DNA from: Lentisphaeria bacterium UBA1791
GTDB lineage: Bacteria; Verrucomicrobiota; Lentisphaeria; Victivallales; Victivallaceae
Direction of reading: 5' to 3'
DNA length: 24,443 nt
Assembly: GCA_002314455.1 (NCBI GenBank)
Contig: DCFZ01000039.1
Location: 1-24,443 of the forward strand
Every line of letters begins with the position of its first letter. Positions within the stretch are counted from its first letter, which is position 1. Both the position numbers and the translations under genes were made by a program. Below the pieces are notes generated by a model. The model worked only from the letters and a program-made list of their open reading frames with translations. It was not told where the DNA came from and searched no databases. Of the stretch, positions 1 through 8,537 are shown piece after piece.

Positions 1-43
1 AGTAGCTGGGGAAAATATACCAACGTTAGATTATGCAAGGGGC

Positions 44-57
44 GCTCACGCCGCCCC
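44..57 (+). repeat. Fragment of the intergenic repeat family (copy C)
   Basis: The 14-mer GCTCACGCCGCCCC is identical to 10378-10391 inside repeat copy B. Here it forms the right half of a small hairpin (GGGGCG at 40-45 with CGCCCC at 52-57). No T-run follows. It may be the tail of a further, diverged copy or the end of a terminator belonging to a gene left of the window. The rest of 1-106 holds nothing I can name. Confidence 0.35.
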
Positions 58-106
58 CTCGTCAGCTTATATTTGTGCAAAAAATCAATTTTGAAGGCAA
101 ACAAGC

Positions 107-135
107 TTGATGTTGTTTCTTTTTCACAGTATATT
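107..135 (+). promoter_or_regulatory. Sigma70-type promoter for the dehydrogenase gene
   Basis: TTGATG at 107-112 and TATATT at 130-135 are separated by exactly 17 bases. Transcription would start near 142, giving a leader of about 37 bases that contains AAGG shortly before the ATG at 179. The same -10 hexamer recurs at other promoters in this window. Predicted from sequence only. Confidence 0.6.
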
Positions 136-178
136 ATCCGTCAAAAGCTTTAACTTGTTTCATATAAGGTAAACAGAT

Positions 179-1144
179 ATGTCAACACCCGTGATCGTAA
201 TTCTGGATGCCTATCCCACCAATCCCGGAGACCTCGCGTGGGATCCCGTCGCCAATTGCGGAATTTTGACCATCTACGAACATTGTCCCGATGATCCGCA
301 GGAAGTTATCCGGCGGTGCACCGGCGCCGATATTGTATTGACCAATAAAGTCCAATTCACCGACGAGATCATGGCGGCGTTGCCGCAATTGAAACTGATC
401 GCCGTTCAGGCGACCGGCTACAACATCATCGACACCGCCGCCGCGTCGCGTCGCGGGATCGTCGTCTGCAACGTGCCCGGGTACAGTACCGATTCCGTCG
501 CACAGCTGACTTTTGCGTTTATCCTCGACTTTTTCGCCGGCGTCGGTCAGCAGAGCGAAGCCGTTCATCAGGGCAAATGGAGCCGCGCCGTTGATTTCAC
601 CTTTTACACGCGCCAGATTCGGGAACTTGCGGGCAAGACGCTCGGCATTTTCGGTTTCGGCACGATCGGGCAAAAGGTCGGCCGCATCGGCGCCGATTTC
701 GGGATGCGCGTGATCTACCATTCGCGGTCGCCGAAGACGGTGGATTTCGCCGAATTCGTCCCGCTGGAAAAACTCTTTGCCGAAAGCGACATCCTTTCGT
801 TGCACGCGCCGATGACGCCGGAAACGGCAAAGATCGTCGATCGCGAACACTTGGCGCTGATGAAACCAAGCGCCTATCTCATCAACACCGCGCGAGGCGG
901 ACTTGTGGACGACGACGCCCTCGCCGACGCCTTGAATCGCGGCAAACTCGCCGGCGCCGGGATCGATGTTTTAACGCAGGAACCGCCGCCGGAAAATCAT
1001 GTGTTGCTTCACGCCAGAAACTGTCTGGTCACGCCGCACGTCGGCTGGGCTTCGCTGGAAGCGCGCAAGCGTCTGATCGCCATCCTCGGCGAAGTGATCC
1101 GGGCATTTCTCGCCGGCAAACCGCTCCATCAGGTCAATGGTTGA
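179..1144 (+). CDS. D-2-hydroxyacid dehydrogenase (glycerate/hydroxypyruvate reductase-like)
   Basis: A 321-residue NAD(P)-dependent D-2-hydroxyacid dehydrogenase, the usual length for the family, which reduces 2-keto acids such as hydroxypyruvate in the cytoplasm. The nucleotide-binding glycine motif GFGTIG is at residues 159-164. The catalytic set is complete: Arg239 (in NTARGG), Glu268 (in TQEPP) and His287 (in TPHVGW). The N-terminal half carries VQATGYN near residue 76, as in D-glycerate dehydrogenases, so hydroxypyruvate or glycerate is the most likely substrate, but substrate cannot be fixed from sequence. The ATG at 179 follows AAGG by about ten bases. The gene stands alone: a promoter precedes it and a repeat with terminator-like hairpins follows. 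It converges on panE. Confidence 0.88.
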   Translation: MSTPVIVILDAYPTNPGDLAWDPVANCGILTIYEHCPDDPQEVIRRCTGADIVLTNKVQFTDEIMAALPQLKLIAVQATGYNIIDTAAASRRGIVVCNVPGYSTDSVAQLTFAFILDFFAGVGQQSEAVHQGKWSRAVDFTFYTRQIRELAGKTLGIFGFGTIGQKVGRIGADFGMRVIYHSRSPKTVDFAEFVPLEKLFAESDILSLHAPMTPETAKIVDREHLALMKPSAYLINTARGGLVDDDALADALNRGKLAGAGIDVLTQEPPPENHVLLHARNCLVTPHVGWASLEARKRLIAILGEVIRAFLAGKPLHQVNG

Positions 1145-1192
1145 CCGTTTCCAGTGCTTATAATACAGATCATACCGGCGGGATAACGGGTA

Positions 1193-1370
1193 GCGGCGGC
1201 GCCGCGAAATGGGTGTCTTTGTCGGACAACCGACGGCATATTTTCCCCTGTGACATACCTCAAGCAGTCGGGACGGGCGCCGGAAAAGCAAAGAGAGGGG
1301 CTTGTTTCACACCCTCAACCCGCTTGCGCGGGATTTTTAAGGTGCTTGCGCACCATTATTTTATTTTTTT
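1193..1370 (+). repeat. Intergenic repeat, copy A
   Basis: This stretch fills the space between the convergent dehydrogenase and panE genes. Its first 34 bases (1193-1226) match 10291-10324 at 30 of 34 positions; two differences fall in the loop of the hairpin GCGGC-NNC-GCCGC, so the stem is kept. After a diverged middle, the two copies share twin hairpins with TTGC loops (1319-1332 and 1341-1354). Sequence, order and spacing of the end blocks are conserved, the centre is not. Not tandem, and without any coding frame, so it is not a mobile element carrying its own transposase. Confidence 0.65.
1319..1370 (+). terminator. Tandem terminator-like hairpins after the dehydrogenase gene
   Basis: CCCGC-TTGC-GCGGG (1319-1332) is followed by ATTTTT, then GGTGC-TTGC-GCACC (1341-1354) is followed by a T-rich run to 1370. 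Both have 5-bp perfect stems and the same loop. The orientation of the T-runs suits termination of plus-strand transcription. The stop codon of panE (minus strand) lies inside the T-rich run at 1356-1358. Confidence 0.6.
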
Positions 1371-2279
1371 GTCGAAGGCGCGCAACAAGGCGTAACACGT
1401 TTCCGCTTTCGGTACCGTGATCTTATACAGATGCGCCAAACGCACCATATTGCCCAAGATCACTTCGACTTCAATATGTCGATGAGCCAATACATCTTGT
1501 AACATACTGGTCTTGTAAGGCGGGAAATTCCGGGTCAAACGCACTTGAGCTTCGGCGTCGGCAAGAGAGAGTTTGACCTTGCAGGCATTGGCGACGGCAA
1601 TCGTTTCTTTCATCAGATCCAGACAAAGGGTTGCGATTTCGTTGTCGTCGCACATTTCCTTTGTATCCAAACCGCCCGCCAATACGGAAACGCAATTATA
1701 GGGCAGATTCCACAAAAGTTTATTCCATCGCGTCCATGCGATTTCCTCTTTCAGGGCGCATCTGATTCCGGCGGACTCCCACAGCGCGGCGAGTTCGCGT
1801 GCGCGATCCGAGATTCCCGAGGGGTACAAGCCGAATTCCAATCGTTCTGCTCCGGTCTGCAGGACTTTTCCGGGCGCCGGACGCGACGCTCCGATATAGG
1901 CGACGCAACTTAAGACCGGATTTTTTGGGAATGCTTCGGCGACTTCGCGTTCGACGTCGATTCCGTTGCAGATCAGCATAATTGAAGTACGATCATCGCG
2001 CACGCACTTTTTCAGCATACCGACCCGGTCGGTGCCGGAAAGCAATTTGCTTGCGACGATGACGACGTCGGCAATACCCTCATATTCCGACGGATCGTGC
2101 AGGATCGCATGGGGGGCAAAGAAATATTCTCCGCGGTCGCTGTGAATCTGAAAACCGCCTTGTCGGGTCGCCGCTTCATAATCGCGGCGCGCGACGACGG
2201 CAACGTCCGCGCCCGCTTGCGCCAGACGGCTGGAAAAGTAGAGTCCAACCGCTCCCGCGCCGATGACCAATGTTTTCAT
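1356..2279 (-). CDS. panE: 2-dehydropantoate 2-reductase (ketopantoate reductase)
   Basis: A 307-residue ApbA/PanE protein, which reduces ketopantoate to pantoate with NADPH in the pantothenate/coenzyme A pathway. The N-terminal Rossmann motif GAGAVG is at residues 7-12. Asn105 (in CNGID), the catalytic Lys187 (in RWNKLLWN) and Glu270 (in RHIEVE, after SMLQD) correspond to the known PanE active-site residues. The C-terminal helical domain is complete. The ATG overlaps the stop of the upstream glycosyltransferase as ATGA, so translation is probably coupled. It is the last gene of the carB run. Members of this family also act on other 2-keto acids, so panE is a family-level call, but the residues fit well. 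Confidence 0.85.
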   Translation of the reverse strand: MKTLVIGAGAVGLYFSSRLAQAGADVAVVARRDYEAATRQGGFQIHSDRGEYFFAPHAILHDPSEYEGIADVVIVASKLLSGTDRVGMLKKCVRDDRTSIMLICNGIDVEREVAEAFPKNPVLSCVAYIGASRPAPGKVLQTGAERLEFGLYPSGISDRARELAALWESAGIRCALKEEIAWTRWNKLLWNLPYNCVSVLAGGLDTKEMCDDNEIATLCLDLMKETIAVANACKVKLSLADAEAQVRLTRNFPPYKTSMLQDVLAHRHIEVEVILGNMVRLAHLYKITVPKAETCYALLRAFDKKIK

Positions 2280-3601
2280 TTTGATCCTTTCTCCGCCGGA
2301 ACTTCGGTCGTTTTTTTACGGTCGTTGACGCAAAGCGCACCGAGCAGACAGAGCACCGGCAACGCCGGTATCTGATAACGTGGCGCGACAATCGCTCCGG
2401 GCAGCCACAAATAATAGAGGGCAAATGCGCCAAACAGCAACCATTCGCGGTAATGCGTTTTCCCGTTTCTCGCGGCGTAGATCAGCCGCCGCGCGGCGTA
2501 GATCAGCACGACGAGCGCGACCAGCAGAAACGGCGCGACCAGCAACAACGCCCCGAAGCGTTTGCCGAAATAATGGCGGCACGCGGCGACGAAACCGTTT
2601 TTGGCAAGCACCCCCATCGTGCCGCGATTGGGCACTGAAATGCCGAGATCTTCCAACGCCGTCGGCGCATCCGGCAACAGGATGGCGAAATTGCAAATTT
2701 GCTGTTTCAATGCGATCCACGGGTGTTCGCAGACCATTTTGCGGTATTCGTTTTTCCGGTATTTTTCCCGTGCCGCGGCATCGGGAAAACGGTTTTTGTC
2801 GCGAAACGCCAAATGCTCCTTTTGCAACAGCCGGAATTTTTCATACTCAAAACCCGTGTGGTTGACTTCCGCCTGCAACATCGCGCCATTCTGGTGGAGC
2901 ATCGCGCCGGTGTTGGTGTCGATCGCGAATCCCGCGCCGCGCGCAGCGTTGAAACTCATCCACGGGAGGACCGCTACCGCGAATCCCGCCATCGCCAAGC
3001 CGGCGCCGGCAAGCCGCTTTTTCCAACTCAATTGCGCCGTGCAAAGAGCGAGTACGACGAGGCAGAAAACGTGTAAGACGTTGATCGGGCGCACCAGCGC
3101 GCCGATGCCCCCCGCCAGCCCCGCGAGCGCGGCGCAAGAAAGCGTTTTCCGCTTCCAGAAGCGCAACAGCCAGTAAAATTCGAGCGTCGCCCAAAAGAAA
3201 AAGAGCGTATCCGACAGCAAAAGCGGCGCGTTGGCGATCAGCGTCAGGTGAAACGCGGCGAATCCGACGGCGATGAGCGATTGATTTTCCGTCGCGTATT
3301 CGCGACACGCGAGATAGAGGATGTAGAGTGCCGCGACGCTGACCAGCACGAGAAAAACGACGACGGCGCTGTAAGCGTGAAAAAGTTTCCAGATCGGCGC
3401 GGTAAAGCCGGCAAAGCCGGGCGCACGCTCCAATATCTGAAGTTTGCCCGTTTCCGCCAACTGCCGCATACCGGCGAGATAGCAGTCGCTGTCGGGGCGG
3501 AGCAAACGCTGCCCCCCTTGGGAAAGCAACGCGCTTATTGCAAACGCGCCGCGCAAGACGAGCGCCGCGCCGAGCAACCAGAGCAATTGGGATTTTTTCA
3601 C
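2276..3601 (-). CDS. GT-C fold membrane glycosyltransferase (PMT/ArnT-like)
   Basis: About 441 residues with a dozen or so hydrophobic segments. The first periplasmic loop carries RPDSD (Asp37, Asp39), the acidic pair typical of GT-C enzymes that use polyprenyl-phosphate sugar donors. The C-terminal part has APRYQIPALPVL, resembling the PRY/F..P motif of the ArnT/PMT group. Expected role: transfer of a sugar from a lipid carrier to an envelope acceptor on the outer face of the inner membrane; donor and acceptor are unknown. I chose GTG at 3601 over an in-frame TTG at 3616, because the GTG has GGAGAG five bases upstream and overlaps the phosphatase stop as GTGA, whereas the TTG has no ribosome site. 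Downstream it overlaps panE as ATGA. Confidence 0.75.
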   Translation of the reverse strand: MKKSQLLWLLGAALVLRGAFAISALLSQGGQRLLRPDSDCYLAGMRQLAETGKLQILERAPGFAGFTAPIWKLFHAYSAVVVFLVLVSVAALYILYLACREYATENQSLIAVGFAAFHLTLIANAPLLLSDTLFFFWATLEFYWLLRFWKRKTLSCAALAGLAGGIGALVRPINVLHVFCLVVLALCTAQLSWKKRLAGAGLAMAGFAVAVLPWMSFNAARGAGFAIDTNTGAMLHQNGAMLQAEVNHTGFEYEKFRLLQKEHLAFRDKNRFPDAAAREKYRKNEYRKMVCEHPWIALKQQICNFAILLPDAPTALEDLGISVPNRGTMGVLAKNGFVAACRHYFGKRFGALLLVAPFLLVALVVLIYAARRLIYAARNGKTHYREWLLFGAFALYYLWLPGAIVAPRYQIPALPVLCLLGALCVNDRKKTTEVPAEKGSK

Positions 3602-5076
3602 GCGCGCTCTCCGCAACGGCTGATCAATACGATCGTCTGATCGTCCGTTTGGGTTTTTTCATGCATCGCGATGCGGTTGAGGACGGCGTCGAGGATCTTT
3701 TCGGGGTCGTCGAAATCGTTGCATCCGTCGAAAAAGGCGTCGCCGAGCCGCCGGATGCCGAATTCCTCGCCGCGCGCGTCGACCGCTTCGGTCAAGCCGT
3801 CGGAAAAGAGGAGCAAATGCGTCCCGGGGTCGAGCGCGATGCAGATCGTCTCGAAACTCGCGATGTCGCGGGGCAGGATCCCGAGCGCGGCGCCGTCGGG
3901 CGACAGCATGCGCAAGTGGCGGTGGATGTAGCTGATGAGATCAGTGTGACCGGCGCGCCCGTACTCCATCAGCGCATGGCGGCGGTCGAGCAGGCAACAG
4001 CCGAGCGTGATGAAACGATCCGCTTCGGTGTCGCGAAACAGCTTCGCGTTGAGATCCTGCAAAAAGTCGGTGAGCGTCGTGAAGTTGTCGGCGATGCTGC
4101 GGGCGAAACTGCGGGTCATCAGCGCGAGCAGACACGCGGGAATCCCCTTGCCGCAGGCGTCGCCGAGCAACACCAGAATCCGGTCGTCGTCGATGCGGAT
4201 GAAATCGTAGAAGTCGCCGTTGACCTCTTTGGCGGAACGCGTGCGCGCGGTAATCGTGAAACCTTCCCACGGCGGGAATGCCGGGGGCAACAGCGTCTGC
4301 TGCAGACTGCGGGCGAAACCGAGTTCCTGATCGATGCGGTCGCGCTTGGTGATCTCGCTGAAAACGTCCATCAACTGACCGACCATCAGAACTTCGGCGG
4401 AAAGACTTTCCAGGCGCTTGTACTGCGCGCGGCTGAAAGGTTCCCACTGCTGAATGCGGTTGTTGAGGGCGACGACGTAGCCGCGCAAGGTGCCGTCGCG
4501 CAGGATCGGCACCGCCATCAGACTTTCCATTTTTGCCGCCTGCGGATAATCCGCCAGACGGGAATCGACCGAAGCGTCCGCCAGCAACGCGCCTTCGCCG
4601 CAGTCGGCGAGCACGCCGAGAAATCCTTTGCCGATGACGATGCGTTCGCGGTGAAGCGCCTCCTGCAAGCGCTCGGGATTGCTGAAAAGTTTCGCATCCT
4701 TGACGTGCGCCAAAAGATATTTGCCGCTGACGCCGACGCAGATCAATTCGTTGCCGACGCGCGAATAGATCGCGACGCTCTCGGCGTTGATCTTGTCGGC
4801 GACGTTGGCGGCGGTCACGTGCAACGCGCCCTCGATGCCGCCGTCGCCGCGGATGCCGCTGGCGAAGCGGCTCAAAAAGCCCGCGAGTTCCTCGTGTTCG
4901 TCGGTGAGATCGGCAAGCCGGGTCATCAATTCGTGCTTTTTGCGGCGCGCGCGCTGCCATAAGACCAGCAACAGGATGCCGGCAAGCAAAAGTCCCGCCA
5001 CCAGCACTTCACCGCCGACAGGGCGCGCACGTCCGGTGGACGCGGCGACGATCAACGCGGTGAAGCAACACGGCAT
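3598..5076 (-). CDS. Membrane-anchored GAF / PP2C-type (SpoIIE family) serine phosphatase
   Basis: A 492-residue signalling protein. One transmembrane segment at about 22-40 is followed by a basic and helical linker, a GAF-like sensor domain at about 75-235, a short helical connector (ELGFARSLQQTLLP, 251-264) and a PP2C/SpoIIE phosphatase domain to the end. The metal-binding aspartates are all present: Asp288 (NGDFYD), Asp306 (LGDACGKG), Asp426 (FSDGLTE) and Asp478/479 (TDDQT), so it should be active. RsbU-type members dephosphorylate an anti-anti-sigma factor. No anti-sigma or STAS partner lies in this window, so its target is elsewhere. The ATG at 5076 follows GAGAGG by seven bases. It starts 35 bases after carB and overlaps the next gene by four. 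Confidence 0.85.
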   Translation of the reverse strand: MPCCFTALIVAASTGRARPVGGEVLVAGLLLAGILLLVLWQRARRKKHELMTRLADLTDEHEELAGFLSRFASGIRGDGGIEGALHVTAANVADKINAESVAIYSRVGNELICVGVSGKYLLAHVKDAKLFSNPERLQEALHRERIVIGKGFLGVLADCGEGALLADASVDSRLADYPQAAKMESLMAVPILRDGTLRGYVVALNNRIQQWEPFSRAQYKRLESLSAEVLMVGQLMDVFSEITKRDRIDQELGFARSLQQTLLPPAFPPWEGFTITARTRSAKEVNGDFYDFIRIDDDRILVLLGDACGKGIPACLLALMTRSFARSIADNFTTLTDFLQDLNAKLFRDTEADRFITLGCCLLDRRHALMEYGRAGHTDLISYIHRHLRMLSPDGAALGILPRDIASFETICIALDPGTHLLLFSDGLTEAVDARGEEFGIRRLGDAFFDGCNDFDDPEKILDAVLNRIAMHEKTQTDDQTIVLISRCGERA

Positions 5077-5111
5077 GACGGGACCTCTCTTTTCCGCCTG
5101 AAAAAAGCGGA

Positions 5112-8100
5112 TTACTTTTTCAAATACTCCTGCAACGACTTGAGCTGCGGCGCGCCGTGGCGCGCTTCGCGGATACCCGCCGCAGTGGCGTTCGCCGCCG
5201 CGATGGTCGTCATATAGGGAATCTTGTACTGGATCGCCAACATGCGGATGTAGCTGTCGTCGATCTTGCTCATTCTGCCCGCGGGGGTGTTGATGATCAA
5301 CGCGATCTCGCGGTTGCGGATGAGGTCGGGAATATTCGGACGGGCTTCATTGATCTTGTTGGCGAGCTTGCATTCGATGCCGTTTTCGCGGATGAAATCG
5401 CAGGTGCCTTCGGTCGCGAGCAACTCGAAACCGAGATCGTGGAGCGTCTTGACGATCGGCGCGAGGTATTTGCGGTCGCGCTGATTGACCGAGACCAGCA
5501 CTTTGCCCTCGAGCGGCAGACGCGAACCCGCCGCCTGCTGCGCCTTGAAGTATGCCATACCAAAGGTGTCCGCCATGCCCATCACTTCGCCGGTCGCGCG
5601 CATTTCGGGGCCGAGCACCGGGTCGACTTCGGGGAACATATTGAAAGGATGCACCGCTTCCTTGACGCCGAAGTAGGTCGTCGGCGCTTCGCGGAAAAGC
5701 GGACGCACATCGTCCATCGAATGGCCGATCATCAATTCGGTCGCGATGCGCGCCAGCGGCACGCCGGTCACTTTGGCGACCACGGGCACCGTGCGCGAAG
5801 CGCGCGGATTCGCCTCGATGATCCAAACGTCGTCTTCGCAGACGGCGTACTGCACGTTGAGGATGCCGCGCACCTTGAAGTCGCGGGCGATCGCCGTCGT
5901 GTGTTCCTTGATCGTGTCGATGTGGCGCTTGGAAAGCGTCACCGGCGGGATCGAACAGGCGGAGTCGCCGGAGTGGATGCCGGCAAGCTCGATGTGCTCC
6001 ATCACCGACGCGATGAAAACTTCCTTGCCGTCGCTGACCGCGTCGACTTCGCACTCGATCGCGTGATCGAGGAAACGGTCGATCAGCATCGGGTATTCGG
6101 GGCTGACCTTGATCGCCTCGACGGCGTAACGCTTGAGCATTTCTTCATCGTAAAGCACCGCCATACCGCGGCCGCCGAGCACGAACGAGGGACGCACCAT
6201 CACCGGATAGCCGATCTTGCGGCCGAGCGCGATCGCTTCGTCGAGACTGCGCGCCGTGCCGCTCTCGGGCTGGAGGACGTGCAACGCGATCATGCGTTCG
6301 CGGAAGTATTCGCGGTCTTCGGCGAGCCGGATCCCTTCCGGCTGGGTGCCGAGGATGTTCACGCCCGCATCCTTGAGTTCCTGCGCGATGTTGAGCGGCG
6401 TCTGACCGCCGAACTGGACAATCGCGCCCTCGGGTTTTTCCTTGGCGTAGATCGTCAGCACGTCTTCGGTGGTGAGCGGCTCAAAGTAGAGCTTGTCGCT
6501 CGTGTCGTAGTCGGTCGAAACCGTTTCGGGGTTGCAGTTGATCAGCACGGTCTCGTAACCCGCCTTGCGCAAGCTCAACGCCGCGTGGACGCAGGTGTAG
6601 TCGAATTCGATGCCCTGACCGATGCGGTTGGGGCCGCCGCCGAGCACCATGATCTTGCGGTTATCGGAAACCGGCACTTCATCCGGCGCGCCGGAGTAGG
6701 TCGAGTAGTAGTAATCGGCGTTTTCGACGCCGGAAACCGGCACCTTGCAATAGCTGGCGATGCAGCCGAGATTCATACGGCGGTTGCGGACTTCCTTTTC
6801 GGTGACCTTGAAAAGCTTGGCGAGATATTTGTCGGCAAAACCGAACTTTTTCGCCTGAATGAGCATTTCGTCGGGCAACGCCATGAAGTTGTGCTTGGCA
6901 AGTTCAATCTCGAAGTGCGCGAGTTCGCTGATTTCCTGCAAGAAGAAACGGCTGATGCAGGTAAGTTTCTGCGCTTCGTCGACGCTCAAACCCTTTTTGA
7001 ACGCCTCGTAGAGGTGGAAGAAACGCTTGCTCGAGGGATTCGCGACCAGGGGACGCAATTCGTCGAGCGAAAGTTTCTCGAAATCCTTGTCGAGCCCGGC
7101 GCCGCTGCGGCCGATCTCGAGCGAGCGGATCGCCTTTTGGAAGGCTTCCTTGAAGTCCTTGCCGATCGACATCACTTCGCCGACCGCCTTCATCTGGGTG
7201 CCAAGGTGGTCTTTGGCTTGCGGGAACTTCTCAAACGCCCAGCGGGCGAACTTGACGACGACGTAATCGCCGCTCGGCGTATACTTGTCGAGCGAACCGT
7301 CGCGCCAGTAGGGAATCTCGTCGAGCGTCATCCCGGCGGCGAGTTTCGTCGAAACGCGCGCGATCGGGAAACCGGTCGCCTTGGAAGCGAGCGCGCTCGA
7401 ACGGCTCGTGCGCGGATTGATCTCGATGACGATGATGCGGTCGTCCTTGCGGTTGTGCGCGAACTGCACGTTGGTGCCGCCCGTCACGCCGATCGCGTCG
7501 ATAATCTTGTAGCTGTATTCCTGCAGACGCTTCTGCACCGACTCCGGCACGGTGAGCATCGGGGCGACGCAGAAGCTGTCGCCGGTGTGAACGCCCATCG
7601 GGTCGACGTTTTCGATGAAGCAGACGGTGATCTTGTTGCCCTTGGCGTCGCGAACGACTTCAAGCTCAAGCTCTTCCCAGCCGTAGACGCACTCCTCGAC
7701 CAGCACCTGGTGGATCATGCTCGCCGCCAAACCGCGGCGGACGGTCTCGCGCAGTTCCTCGACGTTGTAGACGATGCCGCCGCCCGTGCCGCCCATCGTG
7801 TAGGCGGGACGCAACACCACGGGGTAACCGAGTTCAGCGGCGATCTTTTCCGCCTCTTCGACCGTGTAGCTCGGCTCGGATTTCGCCATCGGGATCCCGA
7901 GCGCCGCCATCGTCTTTTTGAATTCGATGCGGTCTTCGCCGCGCTTGATCGCGTTGAGGTCGACGCCGATGACTTTGACGTTGTATTTGTCCAGCACGCC
8001 CGCTTCCTGCAGCTCGATCGCCAGATTGAGCGCGGTCTGTCCGCCGAGGTTGGGCAGCAACGCATCCGGACGCTCGCGCTCGATGATCTTTTCGACCGAA

Positions 8101-8315
8101 GAAACGCACAGCGGCTCGATGTAGGTATGATCCGCCATGTCGGGGTCGGTCATGATCGTCGCCGGGTTGGAGTTCGCCAGCACCACTTCATAACCGCTTT
8201 CCCGCAACGCCTTGCACGCCTGCGTGCCGGAGTAGTCGAACTCGCACGCCTGACCGATGATGATCGGGCCGGATCCGATGATGAGAACTTTCTTGATGTC
8301 TTTGCGTTGCGGCAT
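5112..8315 (-). CDS. carB: Carbamoyl-phosphate synthase large subunit
   Basis: 1067 residues, close to the 1073 of the E. coli enzyme. It makes carbamoyl phosphate from bicarbonate, ATP and glutamine-derived ammonia for pyrimidine and arginine synthesis. Both homologous halves are visible, each beginning with an N-lobe glycine motif (GSGPIIIGQ near residue 14, GGGPNRIGQ in the second half) and containing an ATP-grasp domain. The C-terminal MGS-like allosteric domain (KVLVSVNQRDRKY onwards) is complete. I start at the ATG at 8315 (MPQRKDIKK), which matches the family N-terminus. The in-frame GTG at 8357 would lie only about three bases from the predicted transcription start. carA is not adjacent in this window. 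First gene of the run ending with panE. Confidence 0.97.
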   Translation of the reverse strand: MPQRKDIKKVLIIGSGPIIIGQACEFDYSGTQACKALRESGYEVVLANSNPATIMTDPDMADHTYIEPLCVSSVEKIIERERPDALLPNLGGQTALNLAIELQEAGVLDKYNVKVIGVDLNAIKRGEDRIEFKKTMAALGIPMAKSEPSYTVEEAEKIAAELGYPVVLRPAYTMGGTGGGIVYNVEELRETVRRGLAASMIHQVLVEECVYGWEELELEVVRDAKGNKITVCFIENVDPMGVHTGDSFCVAPMLTVPESVQKRLQEYSYKIIDAIGVTGGTNVQFAHNRKDDRIIVIEINPRTSRSSALASKATGFPIARVSTKLAAGMTLDEIPYWRDGSLDKYTPSGDYVVVKFARWAFEKFPQAKDHLGTQMKAVGEVMSIGKDFKEAFQKAIRSLEIGRSGAGLDKDFEKLSLDELRPLVANPSSKRFFHLYEAFKKGLSVDEAQKLTCISRFFLQEISELAHFEIELAKHNFMALPDEMLIQAKKFGFADKYLAKLFKVTEKEVRNRRMNLGCIASYCKVPVSGVENADYYYSTYSGAPDEVPVSDNRKIMVLGGGPNRIGQGIEFDYTCVHAALSLRKAGYETVLINCNPETVSTDYDTSDKLYFEPLTTEDVLTIYAKEKPEGAIVQFGGQTPLNIAQELKDAGVNILGTQPEGIRLAEDREYFRERMIALHVLQPESGTARSLDEAIALGRKIGYPVMVRPSFVLGGRGMAVLYDEEMLKRYAVEAIKVSPEYPMLIDRFLDHAIECEVDAVSDGKEVFIASVMEHIELAGIHSGDSACSIPPVTLSKRHIDTIKEHTTAIARDFKVRGILNVQYAVCEDDVWIIEANPRASRTVPVVAKVTGVPLARIATELMIGHSMDDVRPLFREAPTTYFGVKEAVHPFNMFPEVDPVLGPEMRATGEVMGMADTFGMAYFKAQQAAGSRLPLEGKVLVSVNQRDRKYLAPIVKTLHDLGFELLATEGTCDFIRENGIECKLANKINEARPNIPDLIRNREIALIINTPAGRMSKIDDSYIRMLAIQYKIPYMTTIAAANATAAGIREARHGAPQLKSLQEYLKK

Positions 8316-8366
8316 AATTACACTCGCTTTCTTTTCATTTCTTGGAGTCGTACACACTTTTCATAT

Positions 8367-8395
8367 AATATAGCTCCAAAAGGCGCTTTCGTCAA
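8367..8395 (-). promoter_or_regulatory. Sigma70-type promoter for carB
   Basis: Read on the minus strand, TTGACG (8395-8390) and TATATT (8372-8367) are separated by 17 bases. The expected start near 8360 gives a leader of about 45 bases to the ATG at 8315. This is the best -35 match in the window and it also argues against the upstream GTG as the carB start. Confidence 0.7.
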
Positions 8396-8429
8396 CTGAA
8401 AAATATGGAGTTTTCAATGGTCCTTTTTG

Positions 8430-8448
8430 GCAAAAAGCATCTTTTTGC
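8430..8448. other. Perfect 8-bp inverted repeat between carB and the O-antigen-ligase-like gene
   Basis: GCAAAAAG at 8430-8437 and CTTTTTGC at 8441-8448 are perfect reverse complements around CAT. It sits in the divergent intergenic region, upstream of both genes. It could be an operator or chance in an AT-rich stretch. I find no convincing -35/-10 pair for the plus-strand gene here: TATAAT at 8515-8520 would place the start inside its own Shine-Dalgarno sequence. Confidence 0.3.
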
Positions 8449-8537
8449 GCACCGTTGGGAAAAGCGCGGCGATCCGCTTGGCGCACTTGTTTTTTTTCCC
8501 GCGGCGCATTACTTTATAATCAAGGAGATCAAAAAAT

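Noticed and set aside
1193..1370. Repeat copies A and B as an insertion sequence
   Set aside because: No transposase frame, no clear terminal inverted repeats and no target-site duplication could be seen.
3601..3616. TTG at 3616 as the start of the GT-C glycosyltransferase
   Set aside because: No ribosome site in front of it, whereas GTG at 3601 has GGAGAG at ideal distance and a GTGA overlap.
3538..4962. A 474-codon plus-strand frame opposite the phosphatase gene
   Set aside because: No recognisable domain, biased composition, and the opposite strand has all phosphatase motifs.
8315..8357. Upstream GTG as the start of carB
   Set aside because: It would lie almost at the predicted transcription start, has no Shine-Dalgarno site and adds 14 residues absent from the family.
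5157..8399. A 1080-codon open frame on the plus strand opposite carB
   Set aside because: It is the antisense shadow of the GC-rich carB gene: composition is extremely rich in Arg, Asp, Val and His without any domain, while the minus strand encodes a full carbamoyl-phosphate synthase.
8487..8520. TTGTTT/TATAAT as a promoter for the O-antigen-ligase-like gene
   Set aside because: The spacer is 22 bases and the start would fall within the Shine-Dalgarno sequence.
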